From the NCBI RefSeq assembly GCF_900182905.1, contig NZ_FXUF01000003.1:124001-188000 (forward strand): a DNA stretch of 64,000 nucleotides. Direction: 5' to 3'. Positions within the stretch are counted from its first letter, which is position 1, and each line of letters opens with the position of its first letter. A program made the translations under genes and the position numbers. Below are positions 8,609 to 17,882 of this stretch, in pieces. A model generated the notes under the pieces. The model was not told the DNA's origin. It did not search any database and saw only the letters and a list, made by a program, of their open reading frames with translations. The stretch comes from Anoxynatronum buryatiense (GTDB lineage: Bacteria; Bacillota; Clostridia; Peptostreptococcales; Tindalliaceae).

Positions 8609-10039
8609 ATGACGGAAGTTAACGATTTTAATGTCTCTGAACACAAGGAACCTCAGAATATTGATGGAGAAGTAAAAGTTACTCTCTCTCCAGACCGGAT
8701 GGAGGCAATGATGCTTTTCACAGAACCGGTGGGAGAGGGACGCCCCGTAACGGTTGAAACAGCTATTGAAGCTCTTAAAACAGCGAATGTGGTGCATGGT
8801 ATCGATCGACAAATTATTGAAGAAAAAGTCGCGCATCAGTATTATGAAAACAGTTTTATTTGTGCCAGGGGAGAGAGACCGGTTGACGGCGAAGCCGGAC
8901 AAGTGATCTATCACTTTAATATTGAGGAACAGAAGAAACCATCTATCAATGAAGATGGAACAGTTGACTTTAAGAACCTTGATTTAATTGAAAACGTCCG
9001 CCAAAATGATCTACTGGCGGAACAAATATTGCCGACGGAAGGTGTACCCGGTACTGACGTAACAGGCAAAGCTGTTCCCCAAAAACCAGGAAAGCCTGCT
9101 CGTTTTCAACCTGGCAAATTCGTTGAACTTAGCAGTGATAGTCTCCAAATGCGGGCCTTGGCAGATGGCCAGGTTTTTATACGTGACGGCAAAATTACAG
9201 TAAGTCCTGTCTATCAAGTACCTGCAAATGTCGATAACACCACTGGTAATATCCGGTTTAATGGGAAAGTGCTTGTTAAAGGAAATGTAAAATCTGGATT
9301 TGTAATTGAAGCAGATGGTGACATTGAGGTAGAAGGTGTTGTTGAAGGGGCTATACTCAAATCAAATTCAAATATTGTTCTGAAGCGGGGTATTCAGGGG
9401 AATAATCAGGCCGAATTGTACTGCAAAGGTGATTTGGTTGCACGGTATATTGAAAATACTAAAATAAATGCAGGCGGCAACGTTGAAGCAGATTGTATCC
9501 TCCACAGCGTTGTTTATGCGCGTCGAAAAATCCTGATTAAAGGCAAAAAAGGATTAATTGTTGGCGGCGTTGTTAAAGCTGGTGAAGAAATAATCGCACA
9601 GGTAATAGGTTCTTCGATGGGAACACAAACACAAATCGAAGTAGGTATCGATCCTAACTTAAAAGAGAAATATGATCAGGCGAAAGCAAAATTAAAAGAA
9701 ACTGTCAAGAACCTTGAGAACTTAAAACAGACCATCGAAATACTCAATAAGATGAATAAAAATGTTCCTCTGCCACCATCGAAAAAAGATATGCTGGTGC
9801 GTTCTGTGAAAACTTATGAAGTGATGAAAGACCAACAGCTTGACATTCAGCGGGAGATTGTCGACATGGATCAGCAAATGGAGGATGCCACCAAAGGAAA
9901 AATCCATGCTTCACAAACCATTTACCCAGGTGTTCGAATCTCCATTTACAATGCAGTTAAGCATGTGTACGATGATCTGGCAATGTGCACGCTTTTTTAC
10001 AGGGAAGGTGATGTAGCCATCGGGATGTTTGAGAAATAG
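8609..10039 (+). CDS. FapA family protein (DUF342)
   Basis: The 476-residue product belongs to the FapA/DUF342 family: an N-terminal alpha/beta part, a central series of short beta turns rich in Gly/Val (residues ~200-330, for example GNVKSGFVIEADGDIEVEGV) expected to form a right-handed beta-helix, and a C-terminal coiled coil (~345-430). Family members are found beside flagellar genes and related proteins are implicated in flagellar assembly or polar positioning, but the biochemical role is not settled. It follows sigD with a GAGGGGG ribosome site. Assignment to the family is confident; function is not. Confidence 0.82.
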   Translation: MTEVNDFNVSEHKEPQNIDGEVKVTLSPDRMEAMMLFTEPVGEGRPVTVETAIEALKTANVVHGIDRQIIEEKVAHQYYENSFICARGERPVDGEAGQVIYHFNIEEQKKPSINEDGTVDFKNLDLIENVRQNDLLAEQILPTEGVPGTDVTGKAVPQKPGKPARFQPGKFVELSSDSLQMRALADGQVFIRDGKITVSPVYQVPANVDNTTGNIRFNGKVLVKGNVKSGFVIEADGDIEVEGVVEGAILKSNSNIVLKRGIQGNNQAELYCKGDLVARYIENTKINAGGNVEADCILHSVVYARRKILIKGKKGLIVGGVVKAGEEIIAQVIGSSMGTQTQIEVGIDPNLKEKYDQAKAKLKETVKNLENLKQTIEILNKMNKNVPLPPSKKDMLVRSVKTYEVMKDQQLDIQREIVDMDQQMEDATKGKIHASQTIYPGVRISIYNAVKHVYDDLAMCTLFYREGDVAIGMFEK

Positions 10040-10051
10040 GAGGTGAGCAAC

Positions 10052-10357
10052 ATGTCCATCAAGCCCATTGATCATTCGATTTCCGCACTCAACACGGTAC
10101 ATGAAGCAAAAAACCAGCATGAACAGCATCATCGGGGAAGCAATGTAAATGCCTTTATGCAAGATAATGTACAGTCGGAAGTAGAGCGCAATAAAAGCAA
10201 AGTCATCCATTCTGATGCATCGCAGGGAAGTTTGGTGGATGAAGATGGTCAGCAGAAAAATGAACAACAGCATCAGAAAAACAAGAAAAAAAGAAATCCT
10301 TCAGAAAAAAAGGTGACAGAAGCATACAAAGGTAACCGGCTTGATATAAGGATCTGA
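10052..10357 (+). CDS. Small charged protein of unknown function, flagellar operon
   Basis: This ~101-residue protein is not recognised as a characterised family. It is rich in His, Gln, Lys and Asn, including a lysine/glutamine stretch at ~70-90, and is likely unstructured apart from its C-terminus, which ends in RLDIRI. Similar short proteins ending in a hydrophobic/basic DIRI-like tail occur at this spot in clostridial flagellar operons. The ATG at 10052 was chosen because AGGAGGTG lies just upstream; the GTG at 10043 is inside that site. It sits between the FapA gene and a membrane-anchored SwrB-like gene. Confidence 0.6.
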   Translation: MSIKPIDHSISALNTVHEAKNQHEQHHRGSNVNAFMQDNVQSEVERNKSKVIHSDASQGSLVDEDGQQKNEQQHQKNKKKRNPSEKKVTEAYKGNRLDIRI

Positions 10358-10358
10358 G

Positions 10359-10820
10359 GTGACGGATTTGCCGGAAACGCTGCAGATTAATACTGCTGTA
10401 ACCATCATCAGTCTTGTTGCAATGATCTTATCAACATTGGCAATGATAAGAAGCAAATCATCCCACACAGCTGGCGATACAATTGTTCAAAAAGTAGCGG
10501 AAAAACTCATTTTTGAACAGGAAAAGATCAGAAGAATGGATGAGCGGATCGCCACCATGGAAGAAGAAATTGCCAACCTTAAAGATGAAATTGTACAACT
10601 TCAACAGAAGAATGAAGAACAGCCAAGAGCAACCGAATCTTTTCCGTCTTCTTTCCTTAACAGCCTTCAATTTCACACTTTTGTTCAAAAAAACCAAGAG
10701 TTGATCCTTTTGCTTCAAGAAGGCATATCGGTGGAACAGGCTGCAAAACTAACAGGAAAGAGCATTGGCGAAGCACAAATGGTGCGTGCCGTCATGAAGC
10801 AGATGCAAGAGACAAAATGA
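10359..10820 (+). CDS. Membrane-anchored coiled-coil protein in the swrB position
   Basis: The ~153-residue protein has one N-terminal transmembrane helix (residues ~12-28), a charged coiled coil (~45-85) and a small C-terminal helical domain (ISVEQAAKLTGKSIGEAQMV) resembling a helix-turn-helix. This architecture and the position between sigD and rpsB match SwrB/DUF6115 proteins; B. subtilis SwrB helps activate the flagellar export apparatus. The homology call rests on position and architecture only. The start is uncertain: GTG 10359 has AAGGA six bases upstream, while TTG 10368 has GAGGTG six bases upstream. Confidence 0.6.
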   Translation: MTDLPETLQINTAVTIISLVAMILSTLAMIRSKSSHTAGDTIVQKVAEKLIFEQEKIRRMDERIATMEEEIANLKDEIVQLQQKNEEQPRATESFPSSFLNSLQFHTFVQKNQELILLLQEGISVEQAAKLTGKSIGEAQMVRAVMKQMQETK

Positions 10821-10861
10821 TGACTATTGAATCAACAGCTATATACCAAAAATATAAAAAT

Positions 10862-10893
10862 CCGTTGCCTTGCAACGGTTGATGTGATAGAAT
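10862..10893 (+). promoter_or_regulatory. rpsB promoter overlapping a short inverted repeat
   Basis: TTGCCT (10865-10870) and TAGAAT (10888-10893) are separated by 17 bases, with TG one base before the -10 (extended -10). A perfect 7-bp inverted repeat with a 3-base loop (10862-10878) covers the -35 hexamer. It could be a weak terminator of the flagellar operon or an operator. The leader from here to rpsB also contains a 5-bp hairpin at 10938-10950. Confidence 0.65.
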
Positions 10894-11004
10894 ACATAGG
10901 GCGACAAATCACACACTTCTTGATTTTGATGGAGGTGCTCCCGCAGGGAGTCCCGGAGAAAATGGATGGAAGTGGCGGAAAAAACAATTCAGGAGGTTAG
11001 TAAA

Positions 11005-11724
11005 ATGAGTGTAGTATCAATGAAGCAGTTGTTGGAAGCAGGGGTGCATTTTGGGCACCAAACAAGAAGATGGAACCCCAAGATGGCAGAGTACATCTTC
11101 ACAGAACGAAATGGTATTTATATTATTGATCTGCAAAAAACCGTCAAGAAAGTTGATGCGGCCTACAATGTGATCAAGAGTGTGGTGGAAGAAGGCGGAA
11201 AGATACTATTTGTTGGAACAAAAAAACAGGCTCAAGAATCCATTGCAGAGGAAGCAAAGCGTTGCGGCATGTACTTTGTCAATCAACGCTGGCTGGGCGG
11301 CATGCTAACAAACTTCAAAACCATTAAGCTGCGCATTGACCGATTGCATAAACTTGAAAAAATGGAAGAGGACGGTACCTTTGACGTTCTCCCCAAAAAA
11401 GAAGTCATTCAACTGAAACATGAAATGGAACGACTCGAAAAGTTTTTGGGCGGGATCAAAGACATGAAAGAAATGCCGCATGCACTCTTTGTGGTAGATC
11501 CCCGAAAAGAACGGATTGCCATATTGGAAGCGAGAAAGTTGGGTATACCAGTAGTAGCTATTGTTGACACCAACTGCGACCCTGATGAAATTGATTATGT
11601 GATTCCTGGTAACGATGATGCTATTCGAGCGGTTAAACTTTTAGCGGCAACAATGGCAGATGCTGTAGTGGAAGGAAAACAAAGTTTTCAGGATGAAGTA
11701 GAAGAAACTTCAGCGGAAGCTTAA
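11005..11724 (+). CDS. rpsB: 30S ribosomal protein S2
   Basis: S2 is a late-assembling protein of the small ribosomal subunit. The 239-residue product begins [18 protein letters not shown], the usual start of bacterial S2, and contains [13 protein letters not shown] and [20 protein letters not shown]. The ATG at 11005 follows AGGAGG by eight bases; an upstream in-frame ATG at 10966 lacks a ribosome site and would add a non-conserved extension. It begins a transcription unit with its own promoter and is followed by tsf as in nearly all bacteria. Confidence 0.97.
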   Translation: MSVVSMKQLLEAGVHFGHQTRRWNPKMAEYIFTERNGIYIIDLQKTVKKVDAAYNVIKSVVEEGGKILFVGTKKQAQESIAEEAKRCGMYFVNQRWLGGMLTNFKTIKLRIDRLHKLEKMEEDGTFDVLPKKEVIQLKHEMERLEKFLGGIKDMKEMPHALFVVDPRKERIAILEARKLGIPVVAIVDTNCDPDEIDYVIPGNDDAIRAVKLLAATMADAVVEGKQSFQDEVEETSAEA

Positions 11725-11733
11725 TGTTATAAC

Positions 11734-11776
11734 AAGGTAAGGGTAGGAATGCATTTGTCACTCCACCCCTTGCCTT
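11734..11776 (+). terminator. Hairpin between rpsB and tsf (possible attenuator)
   Basis: Ten-base arms at 11734-11743 and 11767-11776 pair with a single G-U wobble; the following sequence is only moderately T-rich (TACTATT). It would reduce rather than abolish read-through into tsf. Confidence 0.5.
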
Positions 11777-11801
11777 TACTATTATCGTGGAGGGTGAACT
11801 C

Positions 11802-12446
11802 ATGAATATTACGGCAGGCATGGTTAAAGAATTGCGTGAAAAAACAGGAGCCGGTATGATGGACTGTAAAAAAGCGCTAGTCGAAACTGACGGTGACATG
11901 GAAAAAGCAGTGGAAGTATTGCGGGAAAAAGGACTGGCAGCAGTTGCCAAAAAAGCGGGTAGAATTGCCGCTGAAGGTATTGTTGAAGCATATATTCATG
12001 GTGGGCGAATCGGCGTTTTATTGGAAGTGAACTCCGAGACAGACTTTGTTGCGAAGAATGAAGAGTTTCGCAATTTTGTTAAGGATGTTGCTATGCAAAT
12101 TGCTGCGTCAAATCCACAATACGTCAGCCGTGAAGAAGTTCCTCAAGACATGATTGAGAAGGAAAGAGACATTCTGCGCAAGCAAGCACTTAATGAAGGT
12201 AAGCCCGAAAAAATAGTTGATAAAATGGTGGAAGGCCGTATCGAAAAGTACTACAAAGAAGTATGCCTTCTTGAGCAGGATTTTGTTAAAGACCCTGATA
12301 TGACAATTCAGCAGTTATTAACGGCGAAAGTTGCAAAAATCGGCGAACATCTGAGCATTAGAAGATTTGCACGCTTCGAAGTTGGTGAGGGAATCGAGAA
12401 AAAAGAGGAAAATTTTGCAGAAGAAGTGGCAAAACAAATCCAGTAA
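11802..12446 (+). CDS. tsf: Translation elongation factor Ts
   Basis: EF-Ts is the guanine nucleotide exchange factor of EF-Tu. The 214-residue protein contains the family motifs [16 protein letters not shown] near the N-terminus and [15 protein letters not shown] near residue 75. The N-terminal UBA-like domain and a single compact core domain are present. The ATG at 11802 is preceded by GGAGGG; the in-frame GTG at 11787 is upstream of that site and rejected. Confidence 0.97.
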   Translation: MNITAGMVKELREKTGAGMMDCKKALVETDGDMEKAVEVLREKGLAAVAKKAGRIAAEGIVEAYIHGGRIGVLLEVNSETDFVAKNEEFRNFVKDVAMQIAASNPQYVSREEVPQDMIEKERDILRKQALNEGKPEKIVDKMVEGRIEKYYKEVCLLEQDFVKDPDMTIQQLLTAKVAKIGEHLSIRRFARFEVGEGIEKKEENFAEEVAKQIQ

Positions 12447-12457
12447 TTGATTCACAT

Positions 12458-12480
12458 GAGAACACCTTGGTGTTCTCTTT
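12458..12480 (+). terminator. Hairpin after tsf
   Basis: A perfect nine-base stem (12458-12466 with 12469-12477) closed by a two-base TT loop is followed by TTTAACT. The tract is short, so it is a terminator or attenuator ahead of pyrH. Confidence 0.6.
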
Positions 12481-12537
12481 AACTATGAAGTCTGACAATG
12501 ATGCCTTAAAACATCAGCAAGACGGGAGAATCAGTTG

Positions 12538-13248
12538 ATGGAAAAACCTTTATATCATCGAATATTACTTAAGCTTAGCGGAGAAGCATTGGCTGGAGAA
12601 AAGGGGTTTGGTCTTGACCCTGATACACTTGTTCGTATCGCCGGTCAGATTAAAGAAGTGGTCGCTATGGGTGTTCAGGTGGCTGTTGTTGTTGGTGGTG
12701 GCAATTTTTGGCGGGGACGTACTGGTACACATATGGACAGAACGACTGCAGATTATATGGGTATGATGGCAACCGTTATCAACAGTCTTGCGCTCCAGGA
12801 TGCACTTGAGAATGTCGAAGTCGTTACACGTGTTCAAACTGCTATTGAAATGAGGCAGATTGCGGAACCCTACATTCGCAGACGTGCAGTGAGGCATCTG
12901 GAAAAAAATCGCGTCGTCATATTTGCAGCCGGTACTGGAAATCCCTATTTTTCAACAGACACAACAGCAGCTTTGCGAGCGGCTGAAATTGAAGCAGACG
13001 TTATTTTACTGGCTAAAAAAGTAGATGCTGTTTATGATAAAGATCCCAATGAAAATGATGATGCCAGCAGGCTTCTCGACATCAGTTACATTGATGTTTT
13101 AAATAGAGGGCTTAAAGTCATGGATTCTACAGCAACTTCCCTGTGTATGGATAATCAGATTCCCATCAAAGTGTTTGGCCTTGACGACCCTGAAAATATT
13201 AAGAAAGTGGTGTTGGGCAAAGCCATTGGCACCTATATTCACAGCTAA
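12538..13248 (+). CDS. pyrH: UMP kinase
   Basis: PyrH phosphorylates UMP to UDP in pyrimidine biosynthesis; bacterial UMP kinases are hexamers of the amino-acid kinase fold. The 236-residue protein has [11 protein letters not shown] at the N-terminus, [11 protein letters not shown] in the glycine-rich loop, and [19 protein letters not shown] near residue 130. Start chosen at ATG 12538; a TTG three bases upstream is about equally spaced from GGGAG. It sits between tsf and frr, the conserved order. Confidence 0.96.
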   Translation: MEKPLYHRILLKLSGEALAGEKGFGLDPDTLVRIAGQIKEVVAMGVQVAVVVGGGNFWRGRTGTHMDRTTADYMGMMATVINSLALQDALENVEVVTRVQTAIEMRQIAEPYIRRRAVRHLEKNRVVIFAAGTGNPYFSTDTTAALRAAEIEADVILLAKKVDAVYDKDPNENDDASRLLDISYIDVLNRGLKVMDSTATSLCMDNQIPIKVFGLDDPENIKKVVLGKAIGTYIHS

Positions 13249-13267
13249 TTTTAAAGGGGGATTTACG

Positions 13268-13825
13268 ATGCAACTGGAAATCCATAAAGCCGTTGAGGAA
13301 AAAATGAAGAAAACCATTGCAGTCATTCAGGATGAGTTCAACAGTGTAAGAGCGGGTCGTGCCAATCCGGCGATGTTGGATCGAATCACAATTGAGTATT
13401 ATGGTGCTGTTACTCCCTTGAAACAGATTGCAACGGTCGCTGCACCAGAACCACGGTTAATTACCATTCAACCCTTTGATCCTTCTGTGCTGACAGATAT
13501 TGAAAAGGCCATCCAAAAGTCTGATTTGGGAATCAATCCTTCTAATGATGGAAAAGTGATTCGATTGGCTATCCCTCAACTGACAGAAGAGCGTCGAAAG
13601 GATTTAACAAAGATTGTCAAAGGAAAAGCAGAAGACGGACGGGTAGCCATTCGCAATGAGAGACGCAATGCCAACGATGCCCTGAAAAAAATGGAAAAAT
13701 CTGGTGAAATAACAGAAGATGATTTGAAACAAGCGCAAGAAACAGTCCAAAAAATGACTGATAAGTACATTGAAAACATTGACGAACTACTCGCACTAAA
13801 AGAAAAAGAAATGATGGAGGTTTAG
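13268..13825 (+). CDS. frr: Ribosome recycling factor
   Basis: RRF acts with EF-G to split post-termination ribosomes. The 185-residue length is standard. Visible family segments are [17 protein letters not shown] near residue 25 and [20 protein letters not shown] near residue 105. The ATG at 13268 follows AAAGGGGG; a longer frame reaching into pyrH lacks a ribosome site and has no conserved sequence. Confidence 0.97.
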   Translation: MQLEIHKAVEEKMKKTIAVIQDEFNSVRAGRANPAMLDRITIEYYGAVTPLKQIATVAAPEPRLITIQPFDPSVLTDIEKAIQKSDLGINPSNDGKVIRLAIPQLTEERRKDLTKIVKGKAEDGRVAIRNERRNANDALKKMEKSGEITEDDLKQAQETVQKMTDKYIENIDELLALKEKEMMEV

Positions 13826-13828
13826 TAT

Positions 13829-14014
13829 TTGGATTATCCAGATCTTCTGGGACAACATAAAGAGGAAGCTGTTAGCTGTTTATCAACAATGGAACTACCC
13901 TTTACTATTGTCAAAGCTAATACCGAGAAAAACTCTTTATCGGGCGAACAAAGGATTATTCGCCAACAGTTCGATGAACATGGGAAGACAGTATTATTGA
14001 TCGCCTATTTTTAG
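13829..14014 (+). CDS. Small protein of unknown function between frr and uppS
   Basis: This 61-residue frame starts with TTG 13829, eight bases after GGAGG, immediately behind frr, and ends inside a terminator stem. The predicted protein has the form DLLGQHKEEAVSCLS, a Gly/Ser turn and a VLLIAYF beta strand at the C-terminus, resembling a PASTA-like helix-plus-strand unit. I recall comparable short frames at this place in clostridial genomes, but no function is known. Ribosome site, spacing and position support a real gene. Confidence 0.6.
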   Translation: MDYPDLLGQHKEEAVSCLSTMELPFTIVKANTEKNSLSGEQRIIRQQFDEHGKTVLLIAYF

Positions 14015-14036
14015 CCCCCTGATTCAGGGGGCTTCT
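14013..14036 (+). terminator. Hairpin before uppS
   Basis: Perfect ten-base arms around a single-base centre (14013-14033), rich in G and C, followed by TCT. The stem is strong but the T tract is poor; it includes the stop region of the preceding small gene. Confidence 0.6.
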
Positions 14037-14055
14037 GATTGCTGAGGTGCTTATT

Positions 14056-14805
14056 ATGGCAATATTTAAAAAGAAAAGCAGACCTGATGAATCCATTGAC
14101 ATGAAGCGTCTGCCACACCATATTGCCATTATTATGGATGGTAATGGCCGGTGGGCCGAACAACGTCACTTACCTCGCACTGCTGGTCATCAGCAGGGAG
14201 TTGAAGCGATTCGCGAAATTGTCAAAACTGCATCAGAAATGAACATAGAAATGATGACGCTGTATGCTTTTTCTACTGAAAATTGGAAAAGACCAGAAAA
14301 TGAAGTTCAATTTTTGATGAACCTATTGGTTGACTATCTGCGTAAAGAGATTGAAGAGTTGAATCGACAGAAGGTCTGTATCAGCACAATCGGTGACTTG
14401 AGCCGATTTCATGGGACTGTTCGAGATGAGATTGAAATGGCAATTGCCAAAACTGCCTCAAATAATGGTTTAAAAATGAATATTGCCCTTAACTATGGTG
14501 GCAGAAATGAACTGACACGTGTGATAAAGCAACTGATGAAAGAAGCGGTTGAAGGCCAAGTACAAACTGAATCTATTTCAGAAGATGATATTCGTTCACG
14601 ACTTGATACAGCAGCTATGCCTGATCCGGATTTACTGATCAGAACAAGTGGTGAACAACGCATCAGTAATTTTCTGCTTTGGCAACTTGCATACACTGAA
14701 CTTTATTTTACTGACACACTTTGGCCTGATTTTCGAGGTGAACATTTTAAAGAAGCCATCAAAGACTACCAAAACAGAAAACGACGTTTTGGCGGGTTAA
14801 CATAA
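14056..14805 (+). CDS. uppS: Undecaprenyl diphosphate synthase (cis-prenyltransferase)
   Basis: UppS makes the C55 lipid carrier for peptidoglycan and other wall polymers by adding isopentenyl units to farnesyl diphosphate. The ~249-residue protein carries IAIIMDGNGRWA with the catalytic Asp near residue 30, the FSTENWKRP segment, and PDLLIRTSGEQRISNFLLWQ near the C-terminus. ATG 14056 follows GAGGTG by six bases. It is followed by cdsA in the conserved order. Confidence 0.97.
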   Translation: MAIFKKKSRPDESIDMKRLPHHIAIIMDGNGRWAEQRHLPRTAGHQQGVEAIREIVKTASEMNIEMMTLYAFSTENWKRPENEVQFLMNLLVDYLRKEIEELNRQKVCISTIGDLSRFHGTVRDEIEMAIAKTASNNGLKMNIALNYGGRNELTRVIKQLMKEAVEGQVQTESISEDDIRSRLDTAAMPDPDLLIRTSGEQRISNFLLWQLAYTELYFTDTLWPDFRGEHFKEAIKDYQNRKRRFGGLT

Positions 14806-14818
14806 AGGAGGCAGCACT

Positions 14819-15607
14819 TTGGGCAAACGCATCCTGACCACGATTGTAGGACTACCAATTTTATTTTATATTTTAACTAAAGGTTCTCATTTGCTAACGC
14901 TTTCCTTGATGACAGTGTCTATCATCGGCTTGCACGAGTTTTATCACTGTGCCCGGCAGGGTGGTTTTAACCCCGTTGCATGGACAGGCTATAGTGGAAC
15001 AGGTATCTTATACATAGGGTTCTTTCTTGTGAATGGGGGTACTGCTCAACAAATTGCCATTCCAATGACACTGGTTATCCTTTTGGTGGTCTGGGTGATC
15101 CATCACAAGACCGTTCAAATGCAGGATACCCTGATCACGTGGTTCGGCTTTATCTATGTGGCAGTACTTTTATATCAAATGCTATTAATCGAAGAACTAT
15201 TAATGCCGCATGCCCTCTGGTTAGTGTTTATTATTTCTTGGGGATGCGATTCCGGAGCTTACCTGACAGGGTACGCCATGGGGCGTCGAAAATTGTGCCC
15301 CTCTATCAGTCCCAAAAAGACCGTTGAAGGCGCTGTTGGGGGAATTGTAGGCAGCATGTTAGGATGTCTCATTTTTTCAAAGCTACTTATGCCGGACCAT
15401 CTACCTGCGTTTCTTCTATTAGGTTGCCTGGGAGCTATTGTATCTCAATTTGGCGATCTTTCTGCCTCGCTTATTAAACGAACCGTGGGAATAAAAGATT
15501 TTGGGCGCTTGTTTCCAGGACACGGCGGAATCCTTGATCGTTTTGACAGCATTCTTCTAACAGCTCCCTTTGTCTATCTTTTTTTAAAAATATTGATTTT
15601 GCGATAA
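14819..15607 (+). CDS. cdsA: Phosphatidate cytidylyltransferase (CDP-diglyceride synthase)
   Basis: CdsA forms CDP-diacylglycerol from phosphatidate and CTP at the membrane, the precursor of phosphatidylglycerol. The 262-residue protein is very hydrophobic with about seven or eight membrane segments and ends with the family signature KDFGRLFPGHGGILDRFD. Translation starts at TTG 14819 after AAAGGAGG; there is no alternative ATG nearby. pgsA, which uses the product, is found later in the window. Confidence 0.95.
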   Translation: MGKRILTTIVGLPILFYILTKGSHLLTLSLMTVSIIGLHEFYHCARQGGFNPVAWTGYSGTGILYIGFFLVNGGTAQQIAIPMTLVILLVVWVIHHKTVQMQDTLITWFGFIYVAVLLYQMLLIEELLMPHALWLVFIISWGCDSGAYLTGYAMGRRKLCPSISPKKTVEGAVGGIVGSMLGCLIFSKLLMPDHLPAFLLLGCLGAIVSQFGDLSASLIKRTVGIKDFGRLFPGHGGILDRFDSILLTAPFVYLFLKILILR

Positions 15608-15658
15608 GGATAAGAGAAGCGGGTATGAATGGGATAAGATAATAAGCGGGGTGTGGTT

Positions 15659-16807
15659 GTGTCCAAAAAAATTTCCCTGTTGGGTTCTACAGGCTCAATA
15701 GGAACACAGGCGCTGGATGTGGTTCGCAGGCATCGTGAAGAGTATGAAGTCGTCGCGTTAACAGCAGGGCATAACATCGATCTGCTTGCAAAACAGATTA
15801 TTGAATTTAGACCAAAAGTGGCGATTTTGAAAAAATATGAGGATGCAAATCACCTAAGCAGAATATTACCTACAAATAGAACACGCATATTACACGGTGA
15901 TGATGGATTGGAGACAGCAGTTTCAATGCCGGAAACTGAGTTGGTGTTAAACGCCCTAGTGGGAAGCCGTGGGCTGACTCCCAGCTATCTGGCTTTAAAA
16001 AACGGGAAAGACCTTGCACTGGCCAATAAAGAATCCTTGGTTTCAGGTGGAATGCTAATGACGAAACTGGCAGCTCGAAACGGCAAGCAAATCATTCCGG
16101 TTGACAGCGAGCATTCTGCAATATTTCAGTGCTTGAATAGTGAAAACAAGAATGAGGTCAAAAGAGTTGTTTTAACTGCTTCAGGGGGCCCCTTCCGCAC
16201 GTGGAGCCGGGAATCCATTAATCGTGCTACGCTTGAAGACGCGCTTAATCATCCTAATTGGTCAATGGGGCGAAAAATCACCATCGATTCAGCCACTATG
16301 ATGAATAAAGGCCTTGAAATCATTGAAGCCGCCTGGCTTTTTGATCTGACGAATGAACAGATTGATGTTCTGATACATCCTCAGAGTATCGTTCACTCCA
16401 TGGTTGAATTCCAAGATACTTCGGTTCTGGCACAGATGGGATTACCGGACATGCGGGTACCCATCCAATATGCCCTTTCATGGCCAAAGCGATTAAAAAA
16501 CCATTTAAATTCATTGGATCTGTTATCAATAGGTGCGCTGACTTTTGAAGCACCAAACGTGGAAAAGTTTCCATGTCTGCGTTTGGCAAGAGAAGCGCTT
16601 GTCGTTGGCAAGACATTGCCCTGCGTAATGAATGCGGCAAATGATTTTTTAGTGGAGTCTTTTTTGCAGGGAAAAATTAGTGTTTATCAAATATCGGATT
16701 ACATCGAACGTGTGATGCATCAGCATGTGCCCTTTGAATATCTGGAACTGGAAGAACTGATAGAAGTGGAAAATTGGACGCGATCGAAGCTCAAGTCTTT
16801 TTTCTAA
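15659..16807 (+). CDS. dxr: 1-deoxy-D-xylulose 5-phosphate reductoisomerase
   Basis: Dxr converts DXP to 2-C-methyl-D-erythritol 4-phosphate with NADPH, the first committed step of the MEP isoprenoid pathway. Residues near the N-terminus KISLLGSTGSIGTQAL form the NADPH loop; ALANKESLVSGG and DSEHSAIFQCL are catalytic/metal segments, and SGGPFRTW is the substrate flap. The start is GTG 15659, matching the usual MSKKI beginning; a GTG at 15653 would place the ribosome site over the start. ispG and ispH from the same pathway are also in this window. Confidence 0.96.
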   Translation: MSKKISLLGSTGSIGTQALDVVRRHREEYEVVALTAGHNIDLLAKQIIEFRPKVAILKKYEDANHLSRILPTNRTRILHGDDGLETAVSMPETELVLNALVGSRGLTPSYLALKNGKDLALANKESLVSGGMLMTKLAARNGKQIIPVDSEHSAIFQCLNSENKNEVKRVVLTASGGPFRTWSRESINRATLEDALNHPNWSMGRKITIDSATMMNKGLEIIEAAWLFDLTNEQIDVLIHPQSIVHSMVEFQDTSVLAQMGLPDMRVPIQYALSWPKRLKNHLNSLDLLSIGALTFEAPNVEKFPCLRLAREALVVGKTLPCVMNAANDFLVESFLQGKISVYQISDYIERVMHQHVPFEYLELEELIEVENWTRSKLKSFF

Positions 16808-16818
16808 GGAAGGTGTAA

Positions 16819-17823
16819 ATGATGACAACTGCCGTTGTGGCAATATTAGTCTTTGGGTTGTTGGTTTTTTTTCATGAGCTAGGACACTTTGGGGTGGCCA
16901 AACTTGTCGGTATTCGTGTCCACGAGTTTGCCATCGGCATGGGTCCAAAAATGATTCAGCATAAGCACCGGGGCACAGTCTATGCATTGAGGATATTTCC
17001 CATTGGTGGCTTTGTTCGTATGGAAGGAGAAGATGAGAGTTCGTCAGCCACTGACAGCTTCAGCCAGAAGACGGTGAAAGCACGTATCAGTGTCATTTTT
17101 GCCGGTCCTTTGATGAACTTCATACTGGGATTTATGTGTTTTTTCCTGATTTTTTTCTCGCTGGGAGTACCTGGAACACATATTGGAGACATGATTCCTG
17201 ACTCGCCAGCCCAAGAGGCAGGTTTACAACCTGGTGATAAGGTTGTTGAAATTGATGGTGAAGAAATCAATTCATGGGAAGAACTGGTGGGAGAAATTGC
17301 ATCATCAGGAGGTAACCCGGTGGAGGTACTCATCAATCGTCAGGGTGAAATTCTGCATTTTACTGTTACACCAAGATTTGATGAAGAAACAGGGCGGCTC
17401 CTTATTGGCATTATTCCGGGCTCAGAAAAATCTTTGCCAGCCGCATTTCGCAGTAGTTTTGAACAATCAAAATTTATCTTTTCTGAAATATTTTCATTCC
17501 TGCGTCAATTGATAAGAGGCCAGGCAGATACTGCCGACGTGGCAGGACCTGTGGGTATTATCAGTCTTGTGGGGCAGGCGAGTCGCTCTGGATGGATGGA
17601 CGTGGTTGGTTTGGCAGGATTGATCAGCATAAATTTAGGTATTATGAACTTGCTCCCGATTCCAGCCCTTGATGGAAGTCGCATTATTTTTCTTCTTATT
17701 GAAGGCTTGAGAGGTCGACCCATTGACCCTGAAAAAGAAGCGATGGTTCATATGATTGGCATTACGCTGTTAATGCTGTTAATGGTAGTCATCACATATA
17801 AAGACATTTTGACATTTTTTTAA
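16819..17823 (+). CDS. rseP: Site-2 intramembrane metalloprotease RseP/RasP
   Basis: This polytopic zinc protease cleaves membrane-embedded substrates such as anti-sigma factors, signal peptide remnants and FtsL. The 334-residue protein has HELGH near residue 21 in the first transmembrane segment, a single PDZ domain (~115-190, with SPAQEAGLQPGDKV), and the third zinc ligand in the ALDGSR motif of a later membrane segment. It sits downstream of dxr as in Bacillus. Length and a single PDZ match Firmicutes members. Confidence 0.94.
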   Translation: MMTTAVVAILVFGLLVFFHELGHFGVAKLVGIRVHEFAIGMGPKMIQHKHRGTVYALRIFPIGGFVRMEGEDESSSATDSFSQKTVKARISVIFAGPLMNFILGFMCFFLIFFSLGVPGTHIGDMIPDSPAQEAGLQPGDKVVEIDGEEINSWEELVGEIASSGGNPVEVLINRQGEILHFTVTPRFDEETGRLLIGIIPGSEKSLPAAFRSSFEQSKFIFSEIFSFLRQLIRGQADTADVAGPVGIISLVGQASRSGWMDVVGLAGLISINLGIMNLLPIPALDGSRIIFLLIEGLRGRPIDPEKEAMVHMIGITLLMLLMVVITYKDILTFF

Positions 17824-17882
17824 TTATCTGTAAAAGCTGTCATGTTAAAGTGAAATCAAGATAACTGAAAAGGTGACTGAGA

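Noticed and set aside
10929..11000. 23-codon frame (ATG 10929 to TAG) ending at the rpsB ribosome site
   Set aside because: No ribosome site, Gly-rich non-specific sequence, and no attenuator-type terminator; probably chance.
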